Source: an uncultured Prevotella sp. | GTDB lineage: Bacteria; Bacteroidota; Bacteroidia; Bacteroidales; Bacteroidaceae | Assembly (NCBI GenBank): GCA_900557255.1 | Contig: USSA01000028.1 | Span: 1 to 26,114, forward strand | DNA: 26,114 nucleotides | Direction of reading: 5' to 3' | In this document: piece by piece, positions 5,873 through 13,168 of the stretch | Layout: each line of letters begins with the position of its first letter | Numbering within the stretch: position 1 is the stretch's first letter | Position numbers and translations under genes: made by a program | The notes under the pieces: generated by a model | Seen by the model: only the letters and a program-made list of their open reading frames with translations | Database searches by the model: none | Told to the model about the DNA's origin: nothing

Positions 5873-7747
5873 TTACTTTATATGTTTCAACAATGTATTG
5901 GCAATTGCCCTTGCCATTAGTGGTGGGACAGCATTACCTACAAGCGTGTATTGAGGTATCTCTTTTTGGCGATTATTACCACCTGTCTGACGTTTACCTT
6001 GGAACACAAACGAATCGTCAAAACTCTGGAGGCGAGCCATTTCACGAACAGTCATAGGACGATACGCAGAATAATGAATAAAATCATCTGGCATTGTACA
6101 TACTGTAGGACTTTGTCCAAGAGGATTTAAAACTACATAGTTTCGTTTCTGAGAATCCAATCCCTTCTCTTTCAGTTCAACCTTGGCCTCATCATAATCA
6201 CCATGTTCAGCAATAATGCGCAGTCGTTCACGGACTTTCTCATTCTGTAGACTTGTTTGGTGGTTGAACAAATCCATATGCTGATATTTCTGCGGTTTAT
6301 CTAACTCATCCATATTCAACACATAGAATGGTTCCTTGTCAAACGTAAAGCGATGTCCCAAACGACCAATTTTTGACCATTCTGAAAACAAAAGTCCTTT
6401 TTCATCTGGCTCACCCTGAATAGCTCTTTGGATTTTTGTATCTTCAAATTTCGGGTTCAACTTTGGCTTCTTATACGAAGTTACTGTTTCACCATTTCCT
6501 ATCATATCCAAATCCCAAAGAGCTTCATAAACTTTCACTTTCTCGTCATCACTGACGGTTGCTGGAATCTCTTTTATAACCTCTTGGTCATTTCGGCAAC
6601 CAATAAACACGACTCTCTCACGATTTTGAGGAACACCATAGTTTGAGGATAAAAGGACAAATGGCTCTTCAATATTGTAAAGACGGATTTCCTTCAACAT
6701 CTCATTTAGATGATTGAGAAGGTCTGGTTTACCTTTGAGTTGCTCTTGAATATATTCTATACACTCATCAAAAGTAGATATCAGTATTTCCAAAGACTTT
6801 TTTAAGGACTGCGCTTCATCCAAACAATCTCCCATATTTGCCACTTTGTCAACAGCATCTAAAGTCTTTTCAAGAATCTGCTCATCTGATATTGTCTCAA
6901 TTATAGCATTGTAGCCATCCATAAAAGTGTCATTATCAATGTGGGCACTAGTTTTTAACTGAATGACCTGTTTACGGATGGAATCTCTTTGCTGTTTCAT
7001 TTTTAACAACAAAAGTCCATGACGAATAGTATTTACACTTTCGTCACTCTTGCTTACGCTATATGGCAAATGCTTGGTCACATCCTTTAATTGTTGCTCA
7101 AGATTCTCAAAGAAAACCTCATTCTGCTTATCCCAATTGTCTGTGGACGTTTCCATACAAAGCCTAATATATAAGGCATAGTATAAGGATGCTGGCATCT
7201 GTGGTTTCAACACATCTTCCAAGAAAGCATAGAGTTGATTCATTTTCGCATCATCAACGATTGATCTGATTTCACGAAGAATTCTCTCTTTTATTCGCCC
7301 TTCATCCTTTGTTAATATTCCCTTTACATTCTCCATTACAAAGTATTTAGGGCGTAAAGCTTTAATTACCTTTAGGTAATGGAAGAACAGGTCATCACGT
7401 TTATCTAGCTTCTTTCTACGTCCTGCAAGACTAAACGACTGGCAACTTGGCCCACCTGTTACAACATCGATTTCTTGATTACCAATTCCTTTGAGAAGAT
7501 TAGGTAAAAAAGAATCTTCCATAATGTCTTGGCACATGAACTTAGTATCAAGACCAAGCATCTTATTGTAACGTACACGATGTGTGAGTTCACAGTTCTC
7601 GTTTATATCGCTTGCTAAACGGAAATTGTAATACTTGTCATCCGTATAGGCTTGCATGAAGCCCTCGCTGAAGCCACCAGCCCCAGCAAACAAATCAAGA
7701 TATGTAATGCCCTTTCGGGTTGAAATAAACTCTTTCTTTTCAGACAT
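5873..7747 (-). CDS. DNA (cytosine-5-)-methyltransferase of the restriction-modification module
   Basis: The motifs of C5 methyltransferases appear in order: motif I YLDLFAGAGGFSEGF (16-30) for AdoMet; motif IV TGGPSCQSFSLAGR (97-110) with catalytic C102; motif VI FVMENVKG (136-143); motif VIII QNRERVVFIG (374-383); motif IX YRPMTVREMARLQSF (562-576); and motif X LVGNAVPP (602-609). At 624 residues it is much longer than simple enzymes (~330-450). The excess is mainly a ~210-residue helical insertion (~145-358) between motifs VI and VIII, a place normally occupied by a few residues plus motif VII. It is first in the operon with the nuclease and the membrane protein. No controller (C) protein gene is seen. 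The right copy of the palindromic repeat begins about 50 bp upstream. Confidence 0.95.
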   Translation of the reverse strand: MSEKKEFISTRKGITYLDLFAGAGGFSEGFMQAYTDDKYYNFRLASDINENCELTHRVRYNKMLGLDTKFMCQDIMEDSFLPNLLKGIGNQEIDVVTGGPSCQSFSLAGRRKKLDKRDDLFFHYLKVIKALRPKYFVMENVKGILTKDEGRIKERILREIRSIVDDAKMNQLYAFLEDVLKPQMPASLYYALYIRLCMETSTDNWDKQNEVFFENLEQQLKDVTKHLPYSVSKSDESVNTIRHGLLLLKMKQQRDSIRKQVIQLKTSAHIDNDTFMDGYNAIIETISDEQILEKTLDAVDKVANMGDCLDEAQSLKKSLEILISTFDECIEYIQEQLKGKPDLLNHLNEMLKEIRLYNIEEPFVLLSSNYGVPQNRERVVFIGCRNDQEVIKEIPATVSDDEKVKVYEALWDLDMIGNGETVTSYKKPKLNPKFEDTKIQRAIQGEPDEKGLLFSEWSKIGRLGHRFTFDKEPFYVLNMDELDKPQKYQHMDLFNHQTSLQNEKVRERLRIIAEHGDYDEAKVELKEKGLDSQKRNYVVLNPLGQSPTVCTMPDDFIHYSAYRPMTVREMARLQSFDDSFVFQGKRQTGGNNRQKEIPQYTLVGNAVPPLMARAIANTLLKHIK

Positions 7748-7799
7748 AGTTATGTTTACTATTTATTTAATTCTGTTATTCAGCTCTTACCTATTCAGT

Positions 7800-8099
7800 A
7801 CTGAACTTCGCATGTGGTTCAAGAACGGGCTGAAAGCCCAAAAAGTTCCTAGCCCTGTAGGGGCAAAAGTTTTTGCGTATCTTATCCGGTACATGAAAGC
7901 TTTTGCCCTTACAGGGCGACTTACTGACTGCCATTATACCCAGGGTGTTACCCTGGGCTAGGAGCTTCTGCCCCTTCAGGGCGTATGGGGTTCATCCAGG
8001 TCATGAAGGGTCAAAGTCATTAAGGGTCATTATCATTTTCAAACCCCTAAAGTATCCGGTCATTTCCGGTCAAGGTCATTTCCGGTCATTTTCATTTTC
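7800..8099. repeat. Palindromic dispersed repeat, right copy (REP/MITE-like)
   Basis: This copy has the same direction as 3326-3606 and starts with the same TTCGCATGTGGTTCAAG and GGGCTGAA blocks. The left half is shortened: the outer arm is fused to the inner arm (CCTAGCCCTGTAGGGGC). The right half (7896-7980) is nearly identical to the left copy. The tail again carries GGTCATT-type repeats, longer here (7998-8099). The stretch 7748-8123 holds no credible gene. Confidence 0.8.
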
Positions 8100-8123
8100 T
8101 TATGCCTTGCCCCTAGAGAAAAA

Positions 8124-8531
8124 TCAGACCGGTGTATCGGTGGCTGAATCCTTGAAGAGGTCATCGGCTGATGGAATCTCATCTTCATCAAACCACTTCT
8201 TCAACTTGTCCTGAGCCTTTGCTTTTACATCTTCTGAAACCTCACCCCAAACTTTCTTGAGCACAAACAGCAATACGGCCAGGTCATCGCCCAAACCGGC
8301 AATAGGTATGGCGTCGGGAATCACATCGAGCGGACTGATGAGATAACCCAAGGCTCCTACGATCAGAGCCTTGTCCTTCAGCGAAACCTTGTCACTCTCT
8401 AACGTATAATAGAGAATGAGCGCTGTATAAACCATCTTGGCACCGGCACGTTTGGCAACATGCGAAATCTTCTCGACAAATGCACGCTGGGTGAACTTGT
8501 CCTTATAGTCCATAAAGTCTGGTAATGTCAT
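8124..8531 (-). CDS. DUF1232 (YkvA-type) membrane-associated protein
   Basis: The protein has 135 residues. The core (about 50-95) reads SLKDKALIVGALGYLISPLD followed by VIPDAIPIAGLGDDLAVLLF. This 'gylisPlDviPDaiP..G..DDl.vl' signature is typical of DUF1232/YkvA proteins. The N-terminal helix is basic and the C-terminus acidic (DEDEIPSADDLF). The hydrophobic core probably forms a short hairpin in the inner membrane. The family's function is not established. It follows the 145-aa membrane protein gene by 39 bp of AT-rich repeat and may share a transcript with it. Confidence 0.9.
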   Translation of the reverse strand: MTLPDFMDYKDKFTQRAFVEKISHVAKRAGAKMVYTALILYYTLESDKVSLKDKALIVGALGYLISPLDVIPDAIPIAGLGDDLAVLLFVLKKVWGEVSEDVKAKAQDKLKKWFDEDEIPSADDLFKDSATDTPV

Positions 8532-8535
8532 ACTA

Positions 8536-8572
8536 CTTATAGTTTATAGTTTATAATTTATAGTTTACAGTT
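8536..8572. repeat. Short AT-rich tandem repeat (TATAGTTTA-type)
   Basis: The gap between the two small genes consists of imperfect copies of TATAGTTTA. The same motif in the other orientation (ACTATAAACTATAA) fills the gap at 19637-19668, so it is a recurring intergenic simple repeat of this genome. Confidence 0.6.
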
Positions 8573-9008
8573 ACGACCGCTTCTCGTAGAAGAGGACTGC
8601 CTTGATGAAGGTCTCCATCTTAGGCTCCTTATGATGGTTCACGCGATAGGCGATGATCATCTGGAGAAGTGCCTTGACAAAACACGCCAGCAGCAGACCG
8701 ATGATGACGGCTATGACCGTGGCGAGCATCTTTCCGTTGTCGTAGACGGGTGACTTATCCGGGAAACAGGACAGTACCAGTACGGGGAGGACGGTGATGA
8801 AACCGCCGATGGTGAGCTGGCTGCGCTTGGAACCACCCATGTCGAGTATCGACTGCTTATCGAAAAGATAATCATCCAACTCCATACGGGTAATGCCGTA
8901 GTTCTCAAACTTCGGGAAATCGGGTTCATTGCCATATTTCGCTATCTTGCCCGTTACCTTATGTTCGAAATCATCTAATATCTGCTTTTCCGGTTCTCTG
9001 AGTTTCAT
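8571..9008 (-). CDS. Small membrane protein of unknown function (145 aa)
   Basis: The N-terminal ~80 residues are soluble and charged (EKQILDDFEHKVTGKIAKYG). Two hydrophobic helices follow, about 86-104 (TIGGFITVLPVLVLSCF) and 111-135 (MLATVIAVIIGLLLACFVKA), and then a short basic tail. I do not recognise a family. It is upstream of the DUF1232 gene on the same strand and downstream of the RNase P RNA gene. No consensus promoter was seen in the ~90 bp before it, so read-through from rnpB is possible. Confidence 0.7.
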   Translation of the reverse strand: MKLREPEKQILDDFEHKVTGKIAKYGNEPDFPKFENYGITRMELDDYLFDKQSILDMGGSKRSQLTIGGFITVLPVLVLSCFPDKSPVYDNGKMLATVIAVIIGLLLACFVKALLQMIIAYRVNHHKEPKMETFIKAVLFYEKRS

Positions 9009-9098
9009 AATCTTGCTAGTTTTTAAAATCGTTTAAAAATGAATGCATCTTATACCTTATTATATATAAAGGCTGCGATGCTGAAAAAAGAAAAGAAA

Positions 9099-9522
9099 AG
9101 CAGTGCCCCTGTAAGCCGAGTTCTGTGTTCCTATATCAGATATGCTGTTATGCTGTGTTCATACCAGATATAAGAACGTCTGTCATTTATCTAGTCCCAA
9201 AGTCACCCTTGGGCTCAAGCACTCTACCCTCCGCAGCAGCCCGAAGGCAATCGGACGAGCCGCCCTCAATCTGCGGTATACATGAGCTTACAGCTCCCAG
9301 ATGGCACAGCCTGACGATCACCCGCCAGCTGGTGGTCTCTTACACCACCTTCTCACCCTTACTATCACCCCCACCATGGGAAAGCGGGGGGAGCGGTTAT
9401 TTTCTTCTACCGACACCTACTGTCACCAATAGCTTCTAGTTTCGGAAGTGGGATGCTCTATGCTGCCCGGACTTTCCTCTCGCACCTGAAAGATGCCAGC
9501 GACAGACCGGAGCACTGCTTTC
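9099..9522 (-). ncRNA. rnpB: RNase P RNA (class A)
   Basis: This is the catalytic RNA that trims 5' leaders from pre-tRNAs. Read on the minus strand it has the universal block GAGGAAAGTCCGGGC (near 9484-9470) and near the 3' end the block ACAGAACTCGGCTTACAGG (9125-9107). The ends form helix P1: AGCAGTGCTCC (from 9519) pairs with GGGGCACTGCT (to 9099). That fixes the limits to within a few bases and gives about 420 nt, the size expected in Bacteroidota. A T-rich run (9098-9081) follows and may serve as terminator. A TAnnTTTG-type element lies just upstream at 9529-9536. Confidence 0.95.
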
Positions 9523-9528
9523 GACATG

Positions 9529-9536
9529 CAAAAGTA
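9529..9536 (-). promoter_or_regulatory. -7 element of the rnpB promoter
   Basis: On the minus strand TACTTTTG (9536-9529) fits TAnnTTTG and ends about 10 bp before the P1 helix start. A matching TTTG at -33 is not present, so this is a partial match supported mainly by position. Confidence 0.5.
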
Positions 9537-9675
9537 CAAAAAACTTTTGATACTATTGCACGATTCCTCACTTTTTTATACATCATTAGTTATTCGCAAG
9601 GCTATTTTCGCTCTTTTTCCCCGGTTAAACCGAGTTTTCGAGCCTCTGTCTTTTAACAGATATTCAATAATCTGC

Positions 9676-9707
9676 AAAAGATAGTTTCATATACAGAACT
9701 ATCTTTT
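9676..9707. other. 11-bp inverted repeat between rnpB and htrA
   Basis: AAAAGATAGTT (9676-9686) pairs with AACTATCTTTT (9697-9707) around a 10-nt loop. It could be a weak bidirectional terminator or a binding site. No gene end lies near enough on either side to decide. Otherwise the 9537-9835 interval contains no gene. Confidence 0.4.
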
Positions 9708-9750
9708 TCATGCTTACATTCAAATATTTGTGAATTTAGGGCTTTCCTTG

Positions 9751-9788
9751 TTTAACAGCCGTTAAAGTGTTAATTTGAAATGTTAAAA
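9751..9788. promoter_or_regulatory. Cluster of GTTAA half-sites upstream of htrA
   Basis: TTTAAC-AGCC-GTTAAA (9751-9766) is a perfect 6-bp-arm inverted repeat, followed by further GTTAA copies at 9769 and 9782. The cluster lies about 50-85 bp before the -7 element of htrA, a usual place for an activator. The binding protein is unknown; an envelope-stress regulator is only a guess. Confidence 0.4.
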
Positions 9789-9835
9789 CGGAATAAATTT
9801 ATGCAGAGAATGAAGCGAATATCAAAAAATGACCC

Positions 9836-9843
9836 TATATTTG
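9836..9843 (+). promoter_or_regulatory. -7 element of the htrA promoter
   Basis: TATATTTG matches TAnnTTTG. No TTTG is found 19-21 bp upstream, so the promoter may need an activator, in line with the half-site cluster at 9751-9788. The leader to the ATG at 9945 would be about 95 nt. Confidence 0.55.
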
Positions 9844-9944
9844 CAACCGGAAAACAGAGCGATGCATGACAAGTTGACTTTGGCATGATATTAGCTGCTG
9901 CAGTTCCAAGGAAAAGAAAAGTAAACAATAAAAAATAAAGAGAC

Positions 9945-11414
9945 ATGAAAAAATTAAGTAATTATGTTGTGGCTGTGCTCTGCGTTGGTTCGCTCGCATT
10001 TTCAGCCGGTGCTTTCATGAAAGTAAGTGCTACACCTGCAGTTACCGCTGCGCCAGCAGGTCAGCCTGTAGACTTAACCTATGCTGCCGAGAAGGCGCTA
10101 CCTGCTGTAGTACATATTAAATACGTACAGAACTCGAAGGTGAAGACGGTAGATGTGCAGGACGACCCATTCGGAGGTTTCTTCGACCCGTTCGGCTTCT
10201 TCGGCAACCCGGAACAGGGCAACGGAGGCACACGCAAGCAGAAAGTGCAGACTCCGAAGAGAGAGGCTACAGGTTCGGGCGTCATCATCAGCCAGGACGG
10301 TTACATCGTTACCAACAACCACGTGGTAGAAGGTGCTGACGAGCTGACCGTAACGCTGAACGACAACCGCGAATACTCGGCACGCATCATCGGAACCGAC
10401 AAGACTACCGACCTCGCCCTCATCAAGATAGACGGCAAGAACCTGCCTACCCTGCCTATCGCCGACAGCGACAAGGTGAAGGTGGGTGAATGGGTCATCG
10501 CCGTGGGCAACCCATTCGGACTGAACAATACGGTTACAGCCGGCATTATCTCAGCCAAGGCACGTTCGCTCGGTGCCAACGGCGTAGAGAGTTTCATCCA
10601 GACCGATGCTGCCATCAACGCAGGTAACTCGGGCGGTGCACTCGTCAACACCCAGGGTGAACTGGTAGGCATCAACGCCATGCTCTATTCACAGACCGGT
10701 TCTTACTCCGGCTACGGTTTCGCCATCCCTACCTCTATCATGAACAAGGTGGTAGACGACCTGAAGAAATACGGCAGCGTACAGCGCGTGATGCTGAGCA
10801 TACAGGGAAGCGATGTGCTGAACTATATCAACGCCCAGAAGGAGAACGGCAAGGAAGTGGATCTGGGAACCAACGAGGGTGTTTACATTGCCAAGGTAGA
10901 TGAAGACGGCAACGGTGCTGAGGCAGGACTGAAGGAAGGTGACGTGATTACCAAGGTTGACGGCAAGAAGGTGACCAAGATGGCTGAGCTGCAGGAAATC
11001 CTGAACGGCAAGCGCCCTGGCGACAAGATGAGCATCACCTACCTGCACAACAAGAAGGCAAGCACCAAGACCATTACGCTGAAGAATGCCCAGGGTAATA
11101 CTTCGGTTATCAAGAGTGCCGACCTCGATGTGCTCGGTGGCAGCTTCCGCCCTATTACTGAGAGCCAGAAGAACCAGCTCAACATCAAGTATGGTGTAGA
11201 GGTGATGAAGGTGAACAGCGGTGCCCTGAAGGATGGTGGCATTTCACGCGGTTTCATCATCCAGCGCATCAACGACAACAACATCAATACGATTGATGAC
11301 CTGCAGAAGGCTGTAAAGAGTGCTTCTACCAGCAAGGATCCAGTGCTCTACATCCAGGGTGTATGGCCAACAGGCAAGAAGGCTTACTTCGCAGTTCCGC
11401 TGCAGAAAGACTAA
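9945..11414 (+). CDS. degQ: Periplasmic serine protease HtrA/DegQ (Do family)
   Basis: This protease-chaperone degrades misfolded proteins in the periplasm. The 489 residues start with a signal sequence (MKKLSNYVVAVLCVGSLAFS, cleavage near residue 28-36). The trypsin-like domain has the catalytic triad H126 (VTNNHVVEG), D156 (TTDLALIKI) and S229 (NAGNSGGALVN). A Gly/Phe-rich stretch (DPFGGFFDPFGFFGNP, 74-89) forms the LA-loop region. PDZ1 covers about 285-385 (GVYIAKVDEDGNGAEAGLKE) and a second PDZ-like domain about 395-485. Length and two-PDZ layout fit DegP/DegQ proteins. The stop at 11414 is followed by the terminator at 11508-11546, so it is probably monocistronic. DegP and DegQ cannot be told apart with certainty. 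Confidence 0.95.
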   Translation: MKKLSNYVVAVLCVGSLAFSAGAFMKVSATPAVTAAPAGQPVDLTYAAEKALPAVVHIKYVQNSKVKTVDVQDDPFGGFFDPFGFFGNPEQGNGGTRKQKVQTPKREATGSGVIISQDGYIVTNNHVVEGADELTVTLNDNREYSARIIGTDKTTDLALIKIDGKNLPTLPIADSDKVKVGEWVIAVGNPFGLNNTVTAGIISAKARSLGANGVESFIQTDAAINAGNSGGALVNTQGELVGINAMLYSQTGSYSGYGFAIPTSIMNKVVDDLKKYGSVQRVMLSIQGSDVLNYINAQKENGKEVDLGTNEGVYIAKVDEDGNGAEAGLKEGDVITKVDGKKVTKMAELQEILNGKRPGDKMSITYLHNKKASTKTITLKNAQGNTSVIKSADLDVLGGSFRPITESQKNQLNIKYGVEVMKVNSGALKDGGISRGFIIQRINDNNINTIDDLQKAVKSASTSKDPVLYIQGVWPTGKKAYFAVPLQKD

Positions 11415-11507
11415 GGGTAAGAGTTTTAAGAGAAACGTCTCATGATTGAGTAGTGAAAAAGGCATTTTTACTGCCAAAAAACTCAAGAAACAGACAAAAA
11501 ACAATAA

Positions 11508-11546
11508 AATAGTAGGTATTTCTGAAAAATATCTACTATTTTTTTT
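11508..11546 (+). terminator. Intrinsic terminator after htrA, overlapping the rpoD promoter
   Basis: AATAGTAGGTATTT (11508-11521) pairs with AAATATCTACTATT (11527-11540), giving a 14-bp stem with one G-U and a 5-nt loop, followed by six T. The T-tract runs straight into the -33 TTTG of the rpoD promoter. Confidence 0.85.
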
Positions 11547-11574
11547 GGTATTTAAACAAAAAAGTGTATTTTTG
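11544..11574 (+). promoter_or_regulatory. rpoD promoter
   Basis: TTTG (11544-11547), 19 bp and TATTTTTG (11567-11574) match the Bacteroidota consensus. The predicted start of transcription is near 11580, about 20 nt before the ATG at 11600. Confidence 0.8.
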
Positions 11575-11599
11575 CAACTACTTAAAATTTGATGCCAGC

Positions 11600-12463
11600 A
11601 TGAGACAATTAAAAATTACTCAATCAATTACGAATCGCGCAAGCGCATCGTTAGAAAAATATCTTCAAGATATTGCTCGTGAGGAGCTGCTCTCTACAGA
11701 TGAAGAGGTGGAGCTCGCTCAGCGTATAAGAAAAGGTGACCGTAGGGCATTGGAGAGATTAACAAAAGCCAATCTCCGTTTCGTGGTGTCTGTTGCCAAA
11801 CAGTACCAGAACCAAGGGCTCAGCTTGTCTGATCTTATCAACGAAGGAAATGTGGGGCTTATCAAAGCCGCACAGAAGTTTGATGAAACCCGAGGCTTTA
11901 AGTTCATCTCTTACGCCGTATGGTGGATTCGCCAGAGCATTCTGCAGGCCATAGCCGAGCAGAGCAGAATTGTGCGCCTTCCGCTCAACCAGGTGGGAAG
12001 CGTTAACAAGATTAACAGAGAGATGAGTAAGTTTGAACAGGAATTTGAACGCAAACCGAGTGTAGATGAAATGGCTGACCGCGTAGACTTGCCGGAAGAC
12101 AAGATAGAGGACGCCATGAAGGCTACATCGACAAGTCGCCACCTGAGCGTGGATGCTCCTTTTTCTGATGATGAAGATGGAAGCATGCTCGACCTGATGG
12201 CCAATTCGGATGATCCGACCGACAATGAACTGCTGACAGAGTCGCTGAGAGCTGAAATAGAAAGACTGCTCAAGACGCTGCCGGACAAAGACCAGAAAAT
12301 CATTGCTGCCTTCTATGGCATAGGAACACCTGAACTGACGCTCGAAGAAATCGGAACCAAGTATCATCTCACCAGGGAAAGAGTACGCCAGATCAAGGAA
12401 AAAACGATAAGGCGACTCCGGAACAAAACGACAGATAAACTGCTGAAGTCCTATCTGGGATAA
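11600..12463 (+). CDS. rpoD: Primary sigma factor RpoD (sigma-70, Bacteroidota type)
   Basis: This is the housekeeping sigma factor that directs RNA polymerase to the TTTG/TAnnTTTG promoters seen through this window. The 287 residues begin MRQLKITQSITNRASASLEK, as in other Bacteroidota primary sigmas, with no region 1.1. Region 1.2 covers ~15-50 and region 2 ~55-130 (LTKANLRFVVSVAKQYQNQG, FISYAVWWIRQSILQAIAEQ). Region 3 covers ~135-200. Region 4 has the DNA-binding helix-turn-helix LTLEEIGTKYHLTRERVRQI (near 250-270). A GTG at 11564 in frame would add 12 residues, but it lies upstream of the predicted transcription start and overlaps the -7 element, so the ATG at 11600 is preferred. Confidence 0.97.
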   Translation: MRQLKITQSITNRASASLEKYLQDIAREELLSTDEEVELAQRIRKGDRRALERLTKANLRFVVSVAKQYQNQGLSLSDLINEGNVGLIKAAQKFDETRGFKFISYAVWWIRQSILQAIAEQSRIVRLPLNQVGSVNKINREMSKFEQEFERKPSVDEMADRVDLPEDKIEDAMKATSTSRHLSVDAPFSDDEDGSMLDLMANSDDPTDNELLTESLRAEIERLLKTLPDKDQKIIAAFYGIGTPELTLEEIGTKYHLTRERVRQIKEKTIRRLRNKTTDKLLKSYLG

Positions 12464-12524
12464 GGAAAGATCCTGCATGACTGATGGGGCAGACAGCACA
12501 AAACAAAATAAGACAGAAAAAGAA

Positions 12525-13058
12525 ATGAAAATTACAAAAATTGCATTAGCATCTATTGCATTAGCATGTTTCAGCTCGCTCTCTGCATCAGCCAAGAACG
12601 ACGTTAAGACTGCATACATCTTTGGATTTGCCTCGTCGTTTAATGACTCTACAGTCTATTTCACAGACGTTCAGAAGGTTGATTCTGCCTATTTCACCCG
12701 CAAGAACAAGTTTCTGGTAAGCCGCGAGAACTATTCATACCAGTTGCGCGACTATCTGGAGCAGAAAGGTGCCGGCAACCGCACGTGTATCGTGATGTTT
12801 GACTTCAACCAGAAGAAGGCTGAAAAGAAATGGAACAAGCTCTATGCAAGATACATTCAGAAGCCAAAGGCTAAGAAGGCAAAGAACGGACAGCAGATGA
12901 ACGATGCGCCTAGCCCTTATCAGGTGAAGACCATCAACTCTACAGATTTTCATTTTTCATCTGTTCAGCCAAACGATGAAGAGGTTGAAGAGGTAAAAGT
13001 GAAGAAGGCTAAGAAAGCCAAGAAAGAAAAGCGCAGAAAAGGCGCTAAAAATGAATAA
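12525..13058 (+). CDS. Secreted lysine-rich conserved protein of unknown function (177 aa)
   Basis: The ATG at 12525 gives a clean signal peptide (MKITKIALASIALACFSSLS, cleavage after SASA). An in-frame ATG at 12477 would add 16 charged residues before it, so the later start is preferred. The mature part has a compact domain (TAYIFGFASSFNDSTVYFTD, ENYSYQLRDYLEQKGAGNRT). The tail is strongly basic (KKAKKAKKEKRRKGAKNE). I remember similar unnamed exported proteins in Bacteroidota but no function. It follows rpoD by 61 bp without a visible promoter and is probably partly cotranscribed with it. The terminator at 13112-13151 follows. Confidence 0.8.
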   Translation: MKITKIALASIALACFSSLSASAKNDVKTAYIFGFASSFNDSTVYFTDVQKVDSAYFTRKNKFLVSRENYSYQLRDYLEQKGAGNRTCIVMFDFNQKKAEKKWNKLYARYIQKPKAKKAKNGQQMNDAPSPYQVKTINSTDFHFSSVQPNDEEVEEVKVKKAKKAKKEKRRKGAKNE

Positions 13059-13111
13059 GAATTTCCAAAAGACCCTTACTTCGCAAAGTAAAAAGGTAAA
13101 CAATAAATTAA

Positions 13112-13151
13112 GAAGCCATTCCCGTTTTCTGCCGGGAATGGCTTCACTTTT
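13112..13151. terminator. Bidirectional terminator between convergent genes
   Basis: GAAGCCATTCCCG (13112-13124) pairs perfectly with CGGGAATGGCTTC (13133-13145) around an 8-nt loop, followed on the plus strand by ACTTTTTT. It ends the rpoD-side transcript and, read the other way, the DPP IV operon, where only a weak T-rich stretch follows. Confidence 0.85.
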
Positions 13152-13168
13152 TTATATCATATCATTTT

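Noticed and set aside
7998..8099. GGTCATT repeats considered as a CRISPR array
   Set aside because: Units are about 7-20 bp, irregular, and have no unique spacers of constant length; no cas gene is near.
9125..9684. Plus-strand frames of 60-100 codons opposite or just upstream of the RNase P RNA
   Set aside because: They lie on the complement of rnpB or its promoter and show no protein family features.
11564..11599. GTG start giving an RpoD with 12 extra residues
   Set aside because: The extension overlaps the -7 element and precedes the predicted transcription start; the ATG at 11600 matches the usual MRQLKI start.
11759..12619. Minus-strand 286-codon frame opposite rpoD
   Set aside because: Antisense shadow of the clearly conserved sigma factor; there is no promoter or family match.
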